Source: JAPOXR01 sp965221935 (GTDB lineage: Bacteria; Pseudomonadota; Alphaproteobacteria; Rhodobacterales; Rhodobacteraceae). Taken from it: a stretch of 64,000 nucleotides of DNA. The notes under the pieces were generated by a model. That model ran no database searches, was not told where the DNA came from, and worked only from the letters and a program-made list of their open reading frames with translations. This document shows positions 34,130 to 43,333 of the stretch, in pieces; position 1 is the first letter of the stretch, and each line of letters begins with the position of its first letter. Where the stretch lies: the NCBI GenBank assembly GCA_965221935.1, contig CBDCSZ010000010.1:1-64000 (forward strand), read 5' to 3'. Made by a program: the position numbers and the translations under genes.

Positions 34130-34424
34130 GGCGCGTCCTCCGTCTCTGTCAGCCGCCGCAGCATGCGCCGCCGCGCCGGCGGCCGTCAAACGGCGGCCGG
34201 CATAAACCGCTCTATTGACAGCGCGCCGCCGGGCACGTGTGTTTGGAGTCGGCTCGGCGGCGCCGGGCTGATGATAGCGCCGGGAGCGGAAAAAGACAGG
34301 GCGGCCTTCCCGCGCCGCGCCGCCGGCCAACCCGTTCTTTTAACGGCCGTTTTCCGAATATCTCCCCGGCCGCCTGAAAACCGCGCGGAACCAGCCGGAT
34401 TCCTGTCCGCAAACCTTGTTCCAC

Positions 34425-34439
34425 ATCCGGTGTCCGGAT
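34425..34439. promoter_or_regulatory. Palindrome upstream of the resolvase fragment
   Basis: ATCCGG TGT CCGGAT is a perfect 6+6 inverted repeat 38 bp before the resolvase ATG. It is a candidate resolvase site or operator. The 350 bp between the MORN gene and this fragment otherwise show nothing recognisable. Confidence 0.35.
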
Positions 34440-34477
34440 AGACTGGCCCCGCAGGCCTTTTCCGAACAGGTGACACA

Positions 34478-34807
34478 ATGCTGGCGGGATACGCGCGGGT
34501 CTCGACCCTTGACCAGAACCCGGAGCCGCAGCTCGACGCGCTCAGGGCCGCCGGATGCGGCCGGATCTTCGAGGACCGGGCCTCGGGGGCGCGCTCGGAC
34601 CGGCCCGGCCTTGCCGAGGCGCTGGACTGGATGCGGGAGGGCGACATCCTGGTCGTCTGGAGGCTGGACCGGCTGGGGAGGAGCCTGCCGCAGCTGGTGG
34701 CGACAGTCAGGCGGCTGGAGGAGAGGGGGTTCGGCCTCCGCTCTCTCACCGAGGGGATCGACACCACCACGGCCAGCGCCAGCAGCACGTCTTCGTGTCG
34801 ACCGTGA
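34478..34807 (+). pseudogene. Serine recombinase, N-terminal fragment
   Basis: The catalytic half of a resolvase: GYARVSTLDQNPEPQLDAL (Ser), IFEDRASGARSDRPGL, VVWRLDRLGRSLPQLV, FGLRSLTEGIDTTTAS. Family similarity ends at TTTAS (about 34777), where relatives continue with the oligomer helix. The frame then runs out at 34807 in unrelated sequence. The dimer helix and DNA-binding domain are missing here; a resolvase-type C-terminal piece lies at 38660-38823, 3.9 kb away. Confidence 0.8.
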
Positions 34808-35295
34808 TACAGTTTGACCTTGCCGGGCCGGAGATCGAGACGATGAACAGGGACCTGGTGACGGATCTCGATGAGGTGCGACAAATCGACGCCGGCTGTG
34901 TCCGCTCGACCGATCCCCGCGTGGGTTCCTGGCACAGCTCCCTGTCACTGGTCGAGCGCGGCAGTCCCTACACGCAGTTCATGTGGTGCACCGGCCTGGC
35001 ATGCAAGGAGATGTGGAGCGAGTTCGGGATCGCCGGAGATTCGGAAATCAACGCCCTGTGGTCGATCATCACGCCACCCGGCGGCAGCAACGTTCCGCTC
35101 AAGCACTGGGCGGGCAATCCCGATTCACGCCGCTATGCCCACAGCGACCTCTCGGTTGAACCGCTCCCCGGAAGGATAGTGATATTCCCGTCGTGGATCC
35201 AGCACTACGTGGAGCCCAACCTGTCCGGCTGCGACCGGGTGGTGCTGGCGTTCAACGTCATCCAGACGTTCAATGGAGACGAAGTCGGCCATTAA
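34795..35295 (+). pseudogene. Fragment of a 2OG-Fe(II) oxygenase-like protein
   Basis: From GTG 34795 the frame encodes STVIQFDLAGPEIETMNRDLV, then ALWSIITPPGGSNVPLKHWAGN, and ends DLSVEPLPGRIVIFPSWIQHYVEPNLSGCDRVVLAFNVIQ. The last block is the C-terminal jelly-roll edge of a putative 2OG-Fe(II) oxygenase family (His of WIQHYVEP as distal iron ligand). The proximal His-x-Asp/Glu region expected in the middle is not visible and the protein is short (166 residues), so it looks internally deleted and lacks a sure start. It abuts the resolvase fragment out of frame. Confidence 0.55.
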
Positions 35296-35560
35296 TCGGC
35301 TTTAGACAGTGTGAATGCTGACTCCAAAGTTTCGACTTAGTACATTCACATCGAAACAACAAACGGATTTGCATTGGGGTCCAGTACAAATTCACTCCGA
35401 TCAAGCCACCCGTGGGAGCACAACAGAGTAGAGAATCCACCGGGCCGGCGCTTACAGACTGATAGCACTTGGTCAGCGTTCTTTCGTTCAATTGACGGTC
35501 TCTAGGAATTTGCTAAAAGGACCAACCCTACTAAATGGTGTCTTTCGAGAGAAAGTAGTC
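35296..35560. other. AT-richer intergenic stretch upstream of the TPR gene
   Basis: The 265 bp between the oxygenase fragment and the TPR gene are clearly lower in GC than everything to the left and contain no supported gene. They mark the change in base composition from element DNA to cargo of another origin and probably hold the promoter of the TPR gene. Confidence 0.4.
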
Positions 35561-37645
35561 ATGTTCAGCTGTCTTGTGCGTAGTTTTGCCGCGACATTGG
35601 TTGCAAGTCTTATGCTGACGCATGGAACAGCACTAGCCCAAAGTCCAGCAGAACAGGCAACTGAACAGCCCGCGGCTTCTGAAGGAGAATCCTCTCCGCA
35701 GATCGACGAAAGTGACCAACAGGACAATTCGCTCCAGGCAGCGGCCAACGAACTTGACCGTCGAATGCCAGAAGATGATGCTGACCTCGCTATAGCGTTA
35801 TCGACCGACAATAATCCTAACGTAACTGGCGCGGTGTCGGTTGAGTTGGATCGTCGTTTCAATGACCTGCGCAGGGAATTCCTAGATATGGAAATCGAAG
35901 CCGTCCAACGGTGGTTGGGTTTCATTGCATTCCTGCTTACTGCTGGAGGAATAATTGCGATCGGCTTTGGATACTTGGGGTTCGAGAGGTTTCGTCAGAT
36001 TGAAAGAGAAGTCAAAGATGCATCGCAAGAGACCCAACACACAGTGTTGGAAGCCCACAAAGCATTGAAATCAATCCAGGCCTTTAGACAGAGGGCACAA
36101 GTGGAGGCACAAGGGACTTCAGACTATCGCAAGGAAGCAGAAAAAAATCTGGGTGAAATTCAGGGTCTCGCAATCAATCAAGCAAACCTACATAAAACCT
36201 CGGAGTTGTCGCAAGCTGCAGAGGCTAGTGGTGTCCAAGAGGAGGCCAAAGTCGGCCTAAACCAGACAGTTGGCTCGGAGTCGGTCGACTCAGTTGATAA
36301 CCTAAGCCCCGGCATTTCGAAAGCTAAACTTGGTCGCCACGAGGAGGCCATTGACGACCTTAGCAAAGCCATTGAACTGAAGCCTACAAGTGCAGCTCAC
36401 TACTTCCGCGGCACTTCCAATGCAAGGCTCGGCCGCCTCGAGGAGGCCACTACCGACTTTAACAGGGCTGTTGGACTGAAGCCGATCGATGCAAGGGACT
36501 ACTACTGCCGCGGCCTTGCCAATGCTAAACTTGGTCGCCACGAGGAGGCCATTGACGACTTCAGCAAAGCCATTGATCTGAAGCCTAGCAATGCGGCTCA
36601 TTACTTCCGCGGCCGCGCTAAATCAATACTCGGTCGCCACGAAGAGGCCATCGACGACTATAACAGGGGCATTGAACTGAAACCGGGCGATGCCGTCGAC
36701 TACTTCCGCCGCGGCATTTCGAAAGCTAAACTTGGTCGCCACGAAGAGGCCATTGACGACTTCAGCAAGTCGATTGAACTGAAACCGGGCGATGCCGTCG
36801 ATTACTTCTACCGCGGTATTTCGAAAGCTAAACTTGGTCGCCACGAAGAGGCCATTGACGACTTCAGCAAGTCGATTGAACTGAAACCGGGCGATGCGGC
36901 TCATTACTTCCGCGGCATTTCGAAAGCTAAACTTGGTCGCCACGAAGAGGCCATTGACGACTTCAGCAAGTCGATTGAACTGAAACCGGGCGATGCCATT
37001 GACTACTACTTCCGCGGCATTTCGAAAGCTAAACTTGGTCGCCACGAAGAGGCCATTGACGACTTCAGCAAGTCGATTGAACTGAAACCGGGCGATGCCA
37101 TTGACTACTACTTCCGCGGCATTTCGAAAGCTAAACTTGGTCGCCACGAAGAGGCCATTGACGACTTCAGCAAAGCCATTGATCTGAAACCGGGCGATGC
37201 CGTCGACTATTATAATCGTGGCCTTTCTAATGCTGCGCTCGGCCGCCACGAAGAGGCCATTGACGACTTCAGCAAGTCGATTGAACTGAAACCGGGCGAT
37301 GCCATTGACTACTACTTCCGCGGCATTTCGAAAGCTAAACTTGGTCGCCACGAAGAGGCCATTGACGACTTCAGCAAAGCCATTGATCTGAAACCGGGCG
37401 ATGCCGTCGACTATTATAATCGTGGCCTTTCTAATGCTGCGCTCGGCCGCCACGAAGAGGCCATTGACGACTTCAGCAAAGCCATTGATCTGAAGCCTAG
37501 CAATAGCGCCCACTTAAATCGCGGTAGGTCGAAGGTCGCACTCGGCCGCCACGAAGAGGCCATTGACGACTTCCAGACAGCAATCCGCCTATTGTCGAAG
37601 GGATCTCATTCGAGCCCGGAACTGGAGTCCCGAAACGGTGACTAG
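35561..37645 (+). CDS. Exported, membrane-anchored TPR protein
   Basis: ATG 35561 gives 694 residues with a signal peptide (VRSFAATLVASLMLTHGTALAQ); the open frame to 35492 is not needed. An acidic linker precedes a membrane segment (WLGFIAFLLTAGGIIAIGFGYLGF) and a coiled coil (ERFRQIEREVKDASQETQHTVLEAHKAL). From about residue 250, twelve to thirteen TPR units of 33-34 residues share LGRHEEAIDDFSKAIxLKPGDA. TPRs are protein-binding scaffolds; the partner is unknown. Coding bias and GC are unlike the T4SS genes, a sign of separate origin. Confidence 0.85.
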   Translation: MFSCLVRSFAATLVASLMLTHGTALAQSPAEQATEQPAASEGESSPQIDESDQQDNSLQAAANELDRRMPEDDADLAIALSTDNNPNVTGAVSVELDRRFNDLRREFLDMEIEAVQRWLGFIAFLLTAGGIIAIGFGYLGFERFRQIEREVKDASQETQHTVLEAHKALKSIQAFRQRAQVEAQGTSDYRKEAEKNLGEIQGLAINQANLHKTSELSQAAEASGVQEEAKVGLNQTVGSESVDSVDNLSPGISKAKLGRHEEAIDDLSKAIELKPTSAAHYFRGTSNARLGRLEEATTDFNRAVGLKPIDARDYYCRGLANAKLGRHEEAIDDFSKAIDLKPSNAAHYFRGRAKSILGRHEEAIDDYNRGIELKPGDAVDYFRRGISKAKLGRHEEAIDDFSKSIELKPGDAVDYFYRGISKAKLGRHEEAIDDFSKSIELKPGDAAHYFRGISKAKLGRHEEAIDDFSKSIELKPGDAIDYYFRGISKAKLGRHEEAIDDFSKSIELKPGDAIDYYFRGISKAKLGRHEEAIDDFSKAIDLKPGDAVDYYNRGLSNAALGRHEEAIDDFSKSIELKPGDAIDYYFRGISKAKLGRHEEAIDDFSKAIDLKPGDAVDYYNRGLSNAALGRHEEAIDDFSKAIDLKPSNSAHLNRGRSKVALGRHEEAIDDFQTAIRLLSKGSHSSPELESRNGD
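36310..37600 (+). repeat. 99-102 bp tandem DNA repeats encoding TPR units
   Basis: About 12.5 units; several are identical or nearly so at DNA level, including the synonymous codons (for example the units near 36940, 37042 and 37240). Two-unit blocks ending in YYNRGLSNAA recur at 37200 and 37405, so a block of two units was itself duplicated. This points to recent expansion by recombination or slippage. Confidence 0.9.
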
Positions 37646-37832
37646 ATTGACTCAAAGGATTCGACTCACTTTTCCTGCCAATTGCGCAACAGATGGATAC
37701 CCTATCCCGCTATTTGGTGACATCGTGACGTCTTGTTGGAGTCATGGAGAAAATGTGTTCACTCGGGTTCTCGTTTGACTCCATCGGAACGACTCCTGAC
37801 TCCAAAGATTCTGTCGCGCTACACCCACGACC

Positions 37833-38345
37833 ATGAATGTAACCGGAATGGGGGTGTTGGCACTCATTGTGGTCAGCTTGCCAGCTGTGGTTTGGCTTGG
37901 CATCTGGCTGTTGAGTGACCTTGGACCGGCATTGAAAAGGCGACGCGAGCTTCGCGAGTTGGAACGCCAAGCACCGACTGAAGAACAGCTGGACTGTATC
38001 ACGGCCTTGGTGCGGGTATCCGGCACAGCACAAGCGTCTGTAGGATCGCGGCTGGAGGCAGGAATGGTAATTCGCGACTTGCTACAACAACGAAAGCTCG
38101 ATGGCGTGATGGTCCGTGATCACCATGCAGGATACATCCACCCTCGGTTCGAGTTTCAGCATTTCGGATGTCCTGATGACGGAAGGTTCGGTCTTGCAGC
38201 ATTGTATCCCTATTTGGATGTTGAAGGAGAATTTCAGGAGCATAGCAAGCACCTCGTGTTAACTTGCGGAAAGGGGATCAAGGTAAAGACTGACCAGCCG
38301 AATTGCCGGGCTTGCGGCAAGCCAATCCAGTTTGTTCAGGATTGA
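37833..38345 (+). CDS. Membrane-anchored hypothetical protein with CxxC
   Basis: A 170-residue protein from ATG 37833 with an N-terminal membrane segment (MGVLALIVVSLPAVVWLGIWLL), a basic stop-transfer stretch and a soluble domain (VIRDLLQQRKLDGVMVRDHHAGYIHPRFEFQHFG). It ends with a CRACGKPIQ zinc-type turn. No family recognised. The composition matches the TPR gene upstream rather than the T4SS region. Confidence 0.6.
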   Translation: MNVTGMGVLALIVVSLPAVVWLGIWLLSDLGPALKRRRELRELERQAPTEEQLDCITALVRVSGTAQASVGSRLEAGMVIRDLLQQRKLDGVMVRDHHAGYIHPRFEFQHFGCPDDGRFGLAALYPYLDVEGEFQEHSKHLVLTCGKGIKVKTDQPNCRACGKPIQFVQD

Positions 38346-38659
38346 TAACCGTGCGAACATCAGCATATGGCGAGCATCATGTTCTCAGCCAAGGAATCCC
38401 TGCATTTCCGCCCCTCCGGAGGCCTGAACCGGCCGGTTTCCGGCACTTCGCCCAGAACCCCGTTTTCCGGCCCGTAGAGCGGGGGGAACGGTTTTGCGGC
38501 CCAAAGGTCATCCAAGTGGCGTTTTGCTCACCAGGCGGGCGCTGTGCAGGGGGGTTTTCAGGAGTCGGCAGGTTCTCGGCCGGATTTCCGTGTTCGGGTT
38601 TTCCAGCGTCTGCGGTGTCCCGACATGTGTGCTTCCGGAGACCCTGCCAGCCGCCGGGG

Positions 38660-38823
38660 CCTCGAGCAAGCTGACGCCGGAGCTGCGCCGCCGGGCGGAG
38701 GCGATGCTGCGGGACACCAGGGGCTATCCCTTCGTCAGCGACGTGATCCGCGGCTTCCCGGTCGGCCGCACCGCGTTCTACCGCCACTTTCCGAAGGAGC
38801 GGATCAGGGAGCTCAGGGGCTGA
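38660..38823 (+). pseudogene. Resolvase-type C-terminal fragment
   Basis: Residues LTPELRRRAEAMLRDTRGYPFVSDVIRGFPVGRTAFYRHFPKERIRELRG form the C-terminal DNA-binding end found in some serine recombinases; the upstream part of the frame (from 38494) shows no similarity to anything I know. I read it as the 3' piece of a resolvase whose 5' piece may be the fragment at 34478-34777, with the intervening oligomer helix missing. It could also be the leftover of a second resolvase. Confidence 0.5.
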
Positions 38824-39110
38824 CGGCGGGGAAGGGGGGAAAGACGGACTGGGCAGGGCGCTACTGTCCGGAGCCTGTCCAAGGTACTGCGACTTTTTAC
38901 GCAAGCTCGCCACCGGTCTGGCTAGGCGTATGGCCTGACTGCAGCGCTTGACAAGTGAGCTTTCTGTTCAGTCGCGCGCAATCTGCGGACGCATAAAGGG
39001 GGGCGACGTTGCCGTGATCAACAGCGCTCTCCAGTATAGTATCTGGCAAAACACGACATCCAAAATCTATGGAAGAATTCGGGGACTGCGGGATACCCGA
39101 GTCCCGCAGA

Positions 39111-40967
39111 ATGACCAGAACAATCCAGAATATCAAGATGTGGAACAGGTCTGGAGAACCCCTTCAACACGAGGAAACAAGGAGCTTTGCCGTGACAATC
39201 GATTATCTGGAACAGTTTCCAATTCAGGCGGCACTGCTGCCGGCCCGTTTGCGCGGTCTATTGGAGACGGTTGGCGGTGCCCCCCGGCTTCGTGTCAAGG
39301 TAGCGCGGCGATACTGCGCCGATCAGCACGGTCCAAATCGCGAATACTTACACATGATCATGGCTCTCGTTCCAGAGAAGGAGCTCAGCCAGCTGGGTGT
39401 TCTTCGGTCGGCTTGTGACGGTCTGGTGTCTGGATCCACACCCTATGTGACGAAGAAAGGCGGGTTGTCGGAATTCACTCTTTCGCTGTCAGGGCATGAC
39501 TACATCGTAGCAGCCTGGGGCAATGGCCACTTCTACAGTTATTATCTCGCGGAAAAGGTTTGGATGGCCTTGGGACTCTCGCCGCGCTGCCTGGGTTCAG
39601 AACAGCAGCGAGTGATTTTTGATGATCTTGCGCTTCCAGAGCTTGGAGTCGTGGAGGGGGAAATCTCGTCCCAGTACTATTTCTCTCCCAGTCGGGATAT
39701 CTGTTGGACGATGTCCAACGAATACCTGCGCCGCTACCTTTGGATGCGGAGCGCTTACGGTGTCCGTGTTTTCTTCTACGAAGCCCTGTTGCCGGACTGT
39801 CCCGGTCTCCGGAAACTGATGGATGGAAAGAGTCAAGTGCGAGTAAAGCCGCCCGGAGGCTGGTGTGAAGTCGATATCCGAGAGCAAGAAGGCGGGCTTC
39901 TAATTCAGGTCTGGGCTAGCGTGGCTGCGGTGTCTCCGGAACCATGTCCCAAACCGAGTGCGGACGATCTGGTTTGGCCAGGAATCGCTGGTCCAATGAC
40001 CCATTGCAGAGCCAATTCTCTAACCGATTTTGGGAGCGCATACCTCGATGATCGTTTTCTTGAGCGGTATGAACAGAGCGGTCACTTTGATACAGCACCT
40101 GTTAAGGTTGACGACAATCAATGGCACTGCAGCCCTTCCTATCCCGGGCAATGGGCCTTCTCAGACTGTGTTCGCGTCGGCCGCAACGCTGTCAGGGTGC
40201 CCATAAGGGAACTCTATAAACCCAAGCCTGACCGCGAAATCATTCACGCGAATGAACATGTGCTCCAACCTGCCCAAGTAGGACAGCCTGATCAAGATGA
40301 AGAGCATATCGTCTCCAAGACAGAGCGTTATGTGAATCAGCTTCTTGACCTTGGCGATCATCTTGTGGCCTTGAACAGTGATTTGGAGCTGAAACCCAAA
40401 CCTGCAAATGAAATTGTCGGCTTTGCCCGCTCCGAACTGCATTACTTTGGCTGGTCAAAATATCCTCGGCTACTACGCCTGGCGCAGGTGGCTCCACTTG
40501 CCATGACAGAGCAGTTGTTTCTCTCGCGGTGCAAGAACATTCATGAGTTCTGGCAACACATTCCAAATGGTTTCCTTAAAAACCTTTTGGTGAAAGCTGG
40601 CCATGACCGCTCGGATATCAAGACATTTCGCAGCCTCAAGCTCCTTCAGGCCTTGCTCAATATCGTGGAGCGTCTGAATGCCGAGAATGAGCGGGTCGAC
40701 GCATTTGGAGCTGACCCGCATCCGGAAGATTTGACATCCGAAAACACCTCTCTCACGGCGTTGTTTGTCAATTATGATCTTCGTATGGCAGACGCTCATG
40801 ATACGGGCGACGTGCACAGGCGCCTTGAGGAACTTGGGCTCGACGTGGCGGCTCTGAACGAAGGGTATGGCAGCGCTCTCGACCAAGTATTCGACGGAGT
40901 GATCAACGCCTTTGCCCACTTGAACAAGGAGTTGGCAGAGTTACTGAGTCGCCAGGAAATGCGCTGA
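39111..40967 (+). CDS. Large hypothetical protein, about 620 residues
   Basis: The frame opens at ATG 39069; ATG 39111 follows a hairpin-rich leader and may be the true start. The protein is soluble, without signal or membrane segment. Visible stretches include FTLSLSGHDYIVAAWGNGHFYSYYLAEKVWMALGL, FDDLALPELGVVEGEISSQYYFSPSRDICWTMSNEYLRRYLWMRSAYGVRVFFYEALL and an alpha-helical C-terminal 200 residues. No family is recognised. It ends 11 bp before the next gene, so the two probably form an operon. Such pairs of a large soluble and a membrane protein occur among defence systems, but nothing here proves that. Confidence 0.65.
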   Translation: MTRTIQNIKMWNRSGEPLQHEETRSFAVTIDYLEQFPIQAALLPARLRGLLETVGGAPRLRVKVARRYCADQHGPNREYLHMIMALVPEKELSQLGVLRSACDGLVSGSTPYVTKKGGLSEFTLSLSGHDYIVAAWGNGHFYSYYLAEKVWMALGLSPRCLGSEQQRVIFDDLALPELGVVEGEISSQYYFSPSRDICWTMSNEYLRRYLWMRSAYGVRVFFYEALLPDCPGLRKLMDGKSQVRVKPPGGWCEVDIREQEGGLLIQVWASVAAVSPEPCPKPSADDLVWPGIAGPMTHCRANSLTDFGSAYLDDRFLERYEQSGHFDTAPVKVDDNQWHCSPSYPGQWAFSDCVRVGRNAVRVPIRELYKPKPDREIIHANEHVLQPAQVGQPDQDEEHIVSKTERYVNQLLDLGDHLVALNSDLELKPKPANEIVGFARSELHYFGWSKYPRLLRLAQVAPLAMTEQLFLSRCKNIHEFWQHIPNGFLKNLLVKAGHDRSDIKTFRSLKLLQALLNIVERLNAENERVDAFGADPHPEDLTSENTSLTALFVNYDLRMADAHDTGDVHRRLEELGLDVAALNEGYGSALDQVFDGVINAFAHLNKELAELLSRQEMR

Positions 40968-40978
40968 GAGGCCCGAGC

Positions 40979-43150
40979 ATGACCGGCGATTCAAGGAATT
41001 GCAAAGGGTTCGGCCGTCGCACAAATCTGGCTGCTGGTGTCATTCCGGATATTGCCTGTGCCATATTCCTGTGTCTCTTCACATCGATCGCCCACGCTGA
41101 GCCGGCAGACCTGCCGTCCGGGCCCGGACGGGCGCTTCCCGGTCAGCCATGCAGGATCGGCGGAGCGGACCTTCCCCCGCAATGGTCCGAAGTTGACAGA
41201 TGGGCGTGGAGGGAAATCTGCGAAGGCCGCCCCGCAGATTTCGATGAGGATCTGAAGGAAGAATTCGATCCGACAGGTCCAGAGCACCAGAACAAATGGT
41301 CGGACGAACGCCGGATGCTGAGCCCAGGGTTTCTGGAAACAGTCCTTTTCCACCAGCCATTCCGCAGCGCCATCCCGTACTGGGGCGTTCGTATCAAAGG
41401 AGCTGTCTTCAGCCACGCGATCAATTTTGAAGGAGGACAACTCGACAGGCCAATCGTGTTGGCAAACTCTGCCTTCGAAAGGGCAGTGAGACTGGGGCAC
41501 GTCGTTACATCGTCAAGTCTTTCCTTCAATGGATCAAGTTTCGTTGGTGAGCTTGACATGGGTTCGATCTCCGTTGGCGGCAGTCTCCTCATGCGCGGCG
41601 CGGAATTTCAGGAAGTCATTCTGAAAGGGGCAAAGATCAGCGGCCAACTCTCCGTGATCGGCTCCACATTCCGCGGCAATCTCAACATGAACGCGGTATC
41701 AGTTGGAGGCAGCCTCCTCATGAACGGACCGACAGAACCCCCGCCGTTGTCGGAGAAAGTCAGAACCTCATTTCAAGAGGTGGATCTGATAGGAGCTGAC
41801 ATCGGCGGCAGTCTTTCCACGAACGGCGCGGAATTCCGGGGCAAGTTGATCATGGATTCAATCTCCGTCGACGGAACCCTCATTATGCAGCAAGCGGCCT
41901 TTGACGTGGTGGATTTGAGTGGAGCCAACATTGGCGGGGAGATCTCCATGGTTGGCTCAGCGTTCCAGGGCAAACTCGACATGAACTCAATCTCCGTAGG
42001 CCAGAGCCTCCTCATGGGACAACATGCGGAATCTCCTCCGATGTTGGAGGAGGCCATATCCTCATTTCAGGAGGTGGATCTGAAAGAAGCGGACATTGGC
42101 GGGCAGATCTCCATGGTTGGCTCAGCGTTCCAGGGCAGACTCGACATGGGTTCGATCTCCGTTGGCCAAAGCCTCCTCATGCGGAAAGGCACATTCAGGG
42201 AGGTGGTTTTGCTTGGTGCAAATGTCGGCGGCCAGGTTTCAATGATCAAAGCAACCGTTTTCCAGGACGGGCTCATCATGGAATTTATCTCGATTGGACA
42301 AGGCCTCCTCATGCGGGAAGGCACATTCAGGGAGGTTGATCTGATCTTCTCCAACATCCGCGGGAGTCTTGATGTGAGGGGCGCCGAGTTGGGGAAACTC
42401 AATCTCACAGGGGCCCAGATCGACGACGAACTGGTGCTCGGCTTGCCCGAGAATCTGACCATTCAATGGAAACACTTCCCAGACGGAAATGGCACATCCT
42501 CTCCTCCAATGTTGACCCTGCAGAACACGAAGGTTTCCGCTCTTCAGGACACCATCAACAGCTGGCCGCCCGAGCTGCAGCTGGAAATGGAGGGTTTCAC
42601 CTACGATCGGCTGGGCGGACTGCAGGCCGGTGGAAAGGAGATGCCCCACCAGAGAGGAAGCGAATGGTATGTCGACTGGCTGGCGCTGGACCAATCCTAT
42701 TCCCCGCAGCCCTATAAACAGTTGGCGGATGTTCTGGAGACCTCGGGACATGAGTTCATGGCAAACGACATTCTGTTTGCTGGCCGCAACCGTGAATTGA
42801 AGGAATCCTGGCCACACAACAAGCTAAAATGGCTGGGGCTGTCGGCACTTGGGGCGACCATCGGTTATGGTTACGGATGGAGGTATTTCTTGTCCGTTTT
42901 ATGGATAGTAGCATTCACGGCGATCGGGTGTCTTGTCCTTCGCTGTGAGCCTAACCGCCCCAACAAAACTGAAAGACTGGGTTTCTGGTATAGTCTTGAC
43001 ATGTTGCTGCCGGTCATCCGTCTCCGCGAGGAACACTATAAGGTCGATCTGTCAAACACTTATGTCAGACGCTATTTCTATATTCACAAATTGATCGGAT
43101 ACATCCTTGTGTTCTTCGTCATCGCCGGACTGGCGGGTCTGACTCAATAG
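40979..43150 (+). CDS. Membrane protein with pentapeptide-like beta-solenoid
   Basis: A 723-residue protein with an N-terminal hydrophobic signal (DIACAIFLCLFTSIAHA). From about residue 145 to 500 it has repeating units of about 24-60 residues: SISVGGSLLMRGAEFQEVILKGAKISGQLSVIGSTFRGNLNM and relatives, reading as a right-handed beta-solenoid related to pentapeptide repeats. A linker then bears QPYKQLADVLETSGHEFMANDILFAGRNRE. The C-terminus has three membrane segments (LGLSALGATIGYGYGWRYFL, VLWIVAFTAIGCLVL, LIGYILVFFVIAGLAGL), an architecture of widespread uncharacterised membrane proteins. Function unknown; co-directional and 11 bp from the upstream gene. Confidence 0.75.
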   Translation: MTGDSRNCKGFGRRTNLAAGVIPDIACAIFLCLFTSIAHAEPADLPSGPGRALPGQPCRIGGADLPPQWSEVDRWAWREICEGRPADFDEDLKEEFDPTGPEHQNKWSDERRMLSPGFLETVLFHQPFRSAIPYWGVRIKGAVFSHAINFEGGQLDRPIVLANSAFERAVRLGHVVTSSSLSFNGSSFVGELDMGSISVGGSLLMRGAEFQEVILKGAKISGQLSVIGSTFRGNLNMNAVSVGGSLLMNGPTEPPPLSEKVRTSFQEVDLIGADIGGSLSTNGAEFRGKLIMDSISVDGTLIMQQAAFDVVDLSGANIGGEISMVGSAFQGKLDMNSISVGQSLLMGQHAESPPMLEEAISSFQEVDLKEADIGGQISMVGSAFQGRLDMGSISVGQSLLMRKGTFREVVLLGANVGGQVSMIKATVFQDGLIMEFISIGQGLLMREGTFREVDLIFSNIRGSLDVRGAELGKLNLTGAQIDDELVLGLPENLTIQWKHFPDGNGTSSPPMLTLQNTKVSALQDTINSWPPELQLEMEGFTYDRLGGLQAGGKEMPHQRGSEWYVDWLALDQSYSPQPYKQLADVLETSGHEFMANDILFAGRNRELKESWPHNKLKWLGLSALGATIGYGYGWRYFLSVLWIVAFTAIGCLVLRCEPNRPNKTERLGFWYSLDMLLPVIRLREEHYKVDLSNTYVRRYFYIHKLIGYILVFFVIAGLAGLTQ

Positions 43151-43333
43151 ACCTGCCGGATAGCATAAACCTCCGATGGGCTTGAACGTGTAACGCAACA
43201 CCTGATCATCCGGTTTCCGGGGAAATCCGGACCCGTAACGGTCCCTCTCGTGCCCTTCAGTGCACAAATGATAGACAACTACCCGTGAACAGGACGAAAG
43301 CACTCGTCACTCAGGCTGGAAGGTCCCTTCAGC

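Noticed and set aside
35492..35560. Upstream start of the TPR gene at 35492
   Set aside because: ATG 35561 gives a proper signal peptide; the extra 23 residues precede the signal and would block it.
36623..37513. A 296-codon minus-strand repetitive frame
   Set aside because: Antisense mirror of the TPR repeats.
36310..37600. Regular direct repeats that could suggest a CRISPR array
   Set aside because: The unit length of 99-102 bp has no variable spacers, and the repeats are in frame and encode TPR motifs.
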